From Muribaculaceae bacterium (lineage in GTDB: Bacteria > Bacteroidota > Bacteroidia > Bacteroidales > Muribaculaceae), in NCBI GenBank assembly GCA_029056365.1, contig JAIDBM010000279.1:1-8763 (forward strand): a stretch of 8,763 bases of DNA. Reading direction: 5' to 3'. Each line of letters opens with the position of its first letter. Position 1 is the stretch's first letter. Below the pieces are notes generated by a model. That model did no database searches. It saw nothing but the letters and a program-made list of their open reading frames with translations, and was not told the DNA's origin. The position numbers and the translations under genes are program-made. Below are positions 8,034-8,763 of the stretch, one piece after another.

Positions 8034-8763
8034 ATGAGTGTTGACTTCTTAAAGACAAAGGGCGACTACCGGCAATTGATAGTCTATAAAAAAGCTGAGT
8101 GTATCTACGACCTCACTTTCTATTTCACTTCGGCATATCTCCGCAAAGGAGACCGGACTGTCGACCAGATGGTGCAGGCAGCCCGAAGTGGGAAACAGAA
8201 TATCATAGAAGGCTCGGCCGCCTCGGCAACCTCAAGGGAAACAGAGATTAAACTGTTCAACGTGGCCAAGGCGAGTTTCGATGAATTGCTCGCCGACTAT
8301 GAGGACTATATGCGTGTGAGAGGTATCGCACTATGGCCTGAAGCAAAACAAAGAGAGGTGCGTGAATTCTGCCGAAGCCATAACGACTCTGCTCTTTACC
8401 GGGAAATTGCTCCGAAAAGAGATGATGCAACTCTTGCAAACTTGTGCATCACTCTAATTCATCAGGAGCTTTATATGCTTGTACGACTGATAGAAAAAGC
8501 TAAGAACGACTTCCTGTCCCAAGGAGGAATCCGCGAGGAGATGACCCGTGCCCGACTTGCTTATCGGAACCAGCATTCTCGCGGGAGCTATGGGGGTTAT
8601 GGGAGCTATGGGAGCTATGGGAGCTATGGGAATAATGGGAATAATGGGAACCCTAATTTCCCCAATTCTCCCAATAATCCCAATAATCCCAATTCTCCCA
8701 ATAACCCCAATTCTCCCAATAACCCCAATTCTCTCTTATACACATCGGACGCTGCCGACGACA
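8034..8763 (+). CDS. Four-helix-bundle protein (S23 / 23S rRNA intervening-sequence protein family, 'suffix' type) with low-complexity tail; 3' end lost, last codons are adapter
   Basis: ATG at 8034 is the first start after an in-frame TGA at 8025, and the frame stays open to the edge (243 codons). Residues ~10-160 are helical and match the four-helix-bundle family: ECIYDLTFYFTSAYL, then the characteristic QAARSGKQNIIEGSAAS, EIKLFNVAKASFDELLADYE, and a final helix around LIHQELYMLVRLIEKAKNDF. The conserved block plus ~80 extra residues fits the Bacteroidales 'suffix domain' variant (TIGR04258 from memory, unverified). Residues ~182-232 form a disordered tail, GSY triplets followed by GNN, then NSP/NNP triplets. 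The true stop lies beyond the contig. From about residue 233 the translation (LLYTSDAADD) is Nextera adapter, not genome. The molecular role of the family is unclear. Relatives sit inside 23S rRNA intervening sequences, but no rRNA is visible here. Confidence 0.85.
   Translation, partial: MSVDFLKTKGDYRQLIVYKKAECIYDLTFYFTSAYLRKGDRTVDQMVQAARSGKQNIIEGSAASATSRETEIKLFNVAKASFDELLADYEDYMRVRGIALWPEAKQREVREFCRSHNDSALYREIAPKRDDATLANLCITLIHQELYMLVRLIEKAKNDFLSQGGIREEMTRARLAYRNQHSRGSYGGYGSYGSYGSYGNNGNNGNPNFPNSPNNPNNPNSPNNPNSPNNPNSLLYTSDAADD
8583..8726 (+). repeat. 9-nt tandem repeat array switching from GGG-units to CCC-units
   Basis: Sixteen consecutive 9-nt units are in frame with the host gene. Eight GGG-led units (mostly GGGAGCTAT, then GGGAATAAT twice, then GGGAACCCT) are followed by eight units ending in CCC (AATTCTCCC, AATAATCCC, AATAACCCC). 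They encode Gly-Ser-Tyr triplets, then Asn-Ser-Pro / Asn-Asn-Pro triplets. The inner arms 8628-8648 and 8670-8690 pair at 17 of 21 positions, so the array can fold on itself. Unit changes in number would alter tail length without shifting frame. Confidence 0.9.
8729..8761 (+). other. Illumina Nextera transposase adapter read-through (non-biological)
   Basis: Thirty of 33 bases match the standard Nextera read-through sequence: the Tn5 mosaic end portion TCTCTTATACACATC (8732-8746) followed by GACGCTGCCGACGA (8748-8761). Mismatches fall at 8729, 8731 and 8747. The genomic repeat unit would continue as AATTCTCCC, but departs after AATTCTC, exactly where adapter begins. Translated in the host frame this yields LLYTSDAADD, a peptide familiar from contaminated assemblies. 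Genomic sequence therefore ends at about 8731. Confidence 0.95.

Noticed and set aside
8034..8580. 23S rRNA intervening sequence context for the S23-type four-helix-bundle gene
   Set aside because: No rRNA sequence flanks the gene. It has its own -7 box, so it is a stand-alone member of the family.
8732..8762. LLYTSDAADD as a genuine C-terminal motif of the four-helix-bundle protein
   Set aside because: The underlying DNA is Nextera adapter sequence.
1..8763. A mobile element, CRISPR array, toxin-antitoxin or defence system
   Set aside because: No transposase, integrase, direct-repeat array with unique spacers, tRNA or nuclease/ATPase motifs are found in the real coding frames. The 9-nt repeat at the right end is a coding low-complexity tail, not a CRISPR.

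Overview
The window looks like an accessory stretch of a Bacteroidales genome, probably a gut lineage such as Muribaculaceae or a relative. The evidence is two very large secreted modular proteins with type IX secretion (T9SS) type A-like C-termini, repeated choice-of-anchor J / cleaved-adhesin-like and fibronectin type III folds, Bacteroidota promoter boxes (TAnnTTTG) with no Shine-Dalgarno sequences, and a four-helix-bundle protein of a kind common in Bacteroidales. The family-level placement is inference. The window appears to be a whole short metagenomic contig or the end of one, because its last ~33 bases are Illumina Nextera adapter sequence.

Layout. On the minus strand, from high to low coordinates: a promoter near 7798-7829, a 1524-residue secreted protein (7737 to 3163), a 74-bp gap holding a strong hairpin (3125-3158), then a second secreted multidomain protein starting at 3088 and running off the left edge. 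That second gene is open through all 1029 visible codons and seems to lack only its last few residues. The 296-bp gap 7738-8033 is AT-rich and carries divergent promoters. On the plus strand, 8034 onward encodes a four-helix-bundle protein whose C-terminal tail is a 9-nt-periodic, low-complexity repeat. The contig breaks inside that tail.

The two minus-strand products are probably co-expressed cell-surface or secreted proteins made of binding and spacer beta-domains. No catalytic domain is recognisable in either. The 1524-residue protein contains a diverged tandem duplication of a ~355-residue Fn3-Fn3-anchor-J module, and near its end an Fn3 domain that appears to be split by an inserted anchor-J domain. 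The four-helix-bundle gene is divergently transcribed and has no obvious functional link to them.

I see no RNA genes, CRISPR, insertion sequences or defence system. No new biological system is supported. The most unusual signals are the G-tract to C-tract strand-switching repeat at the right end, the adapter artefact that follows it, and the nested and duplicated domain architecture of the large protein.
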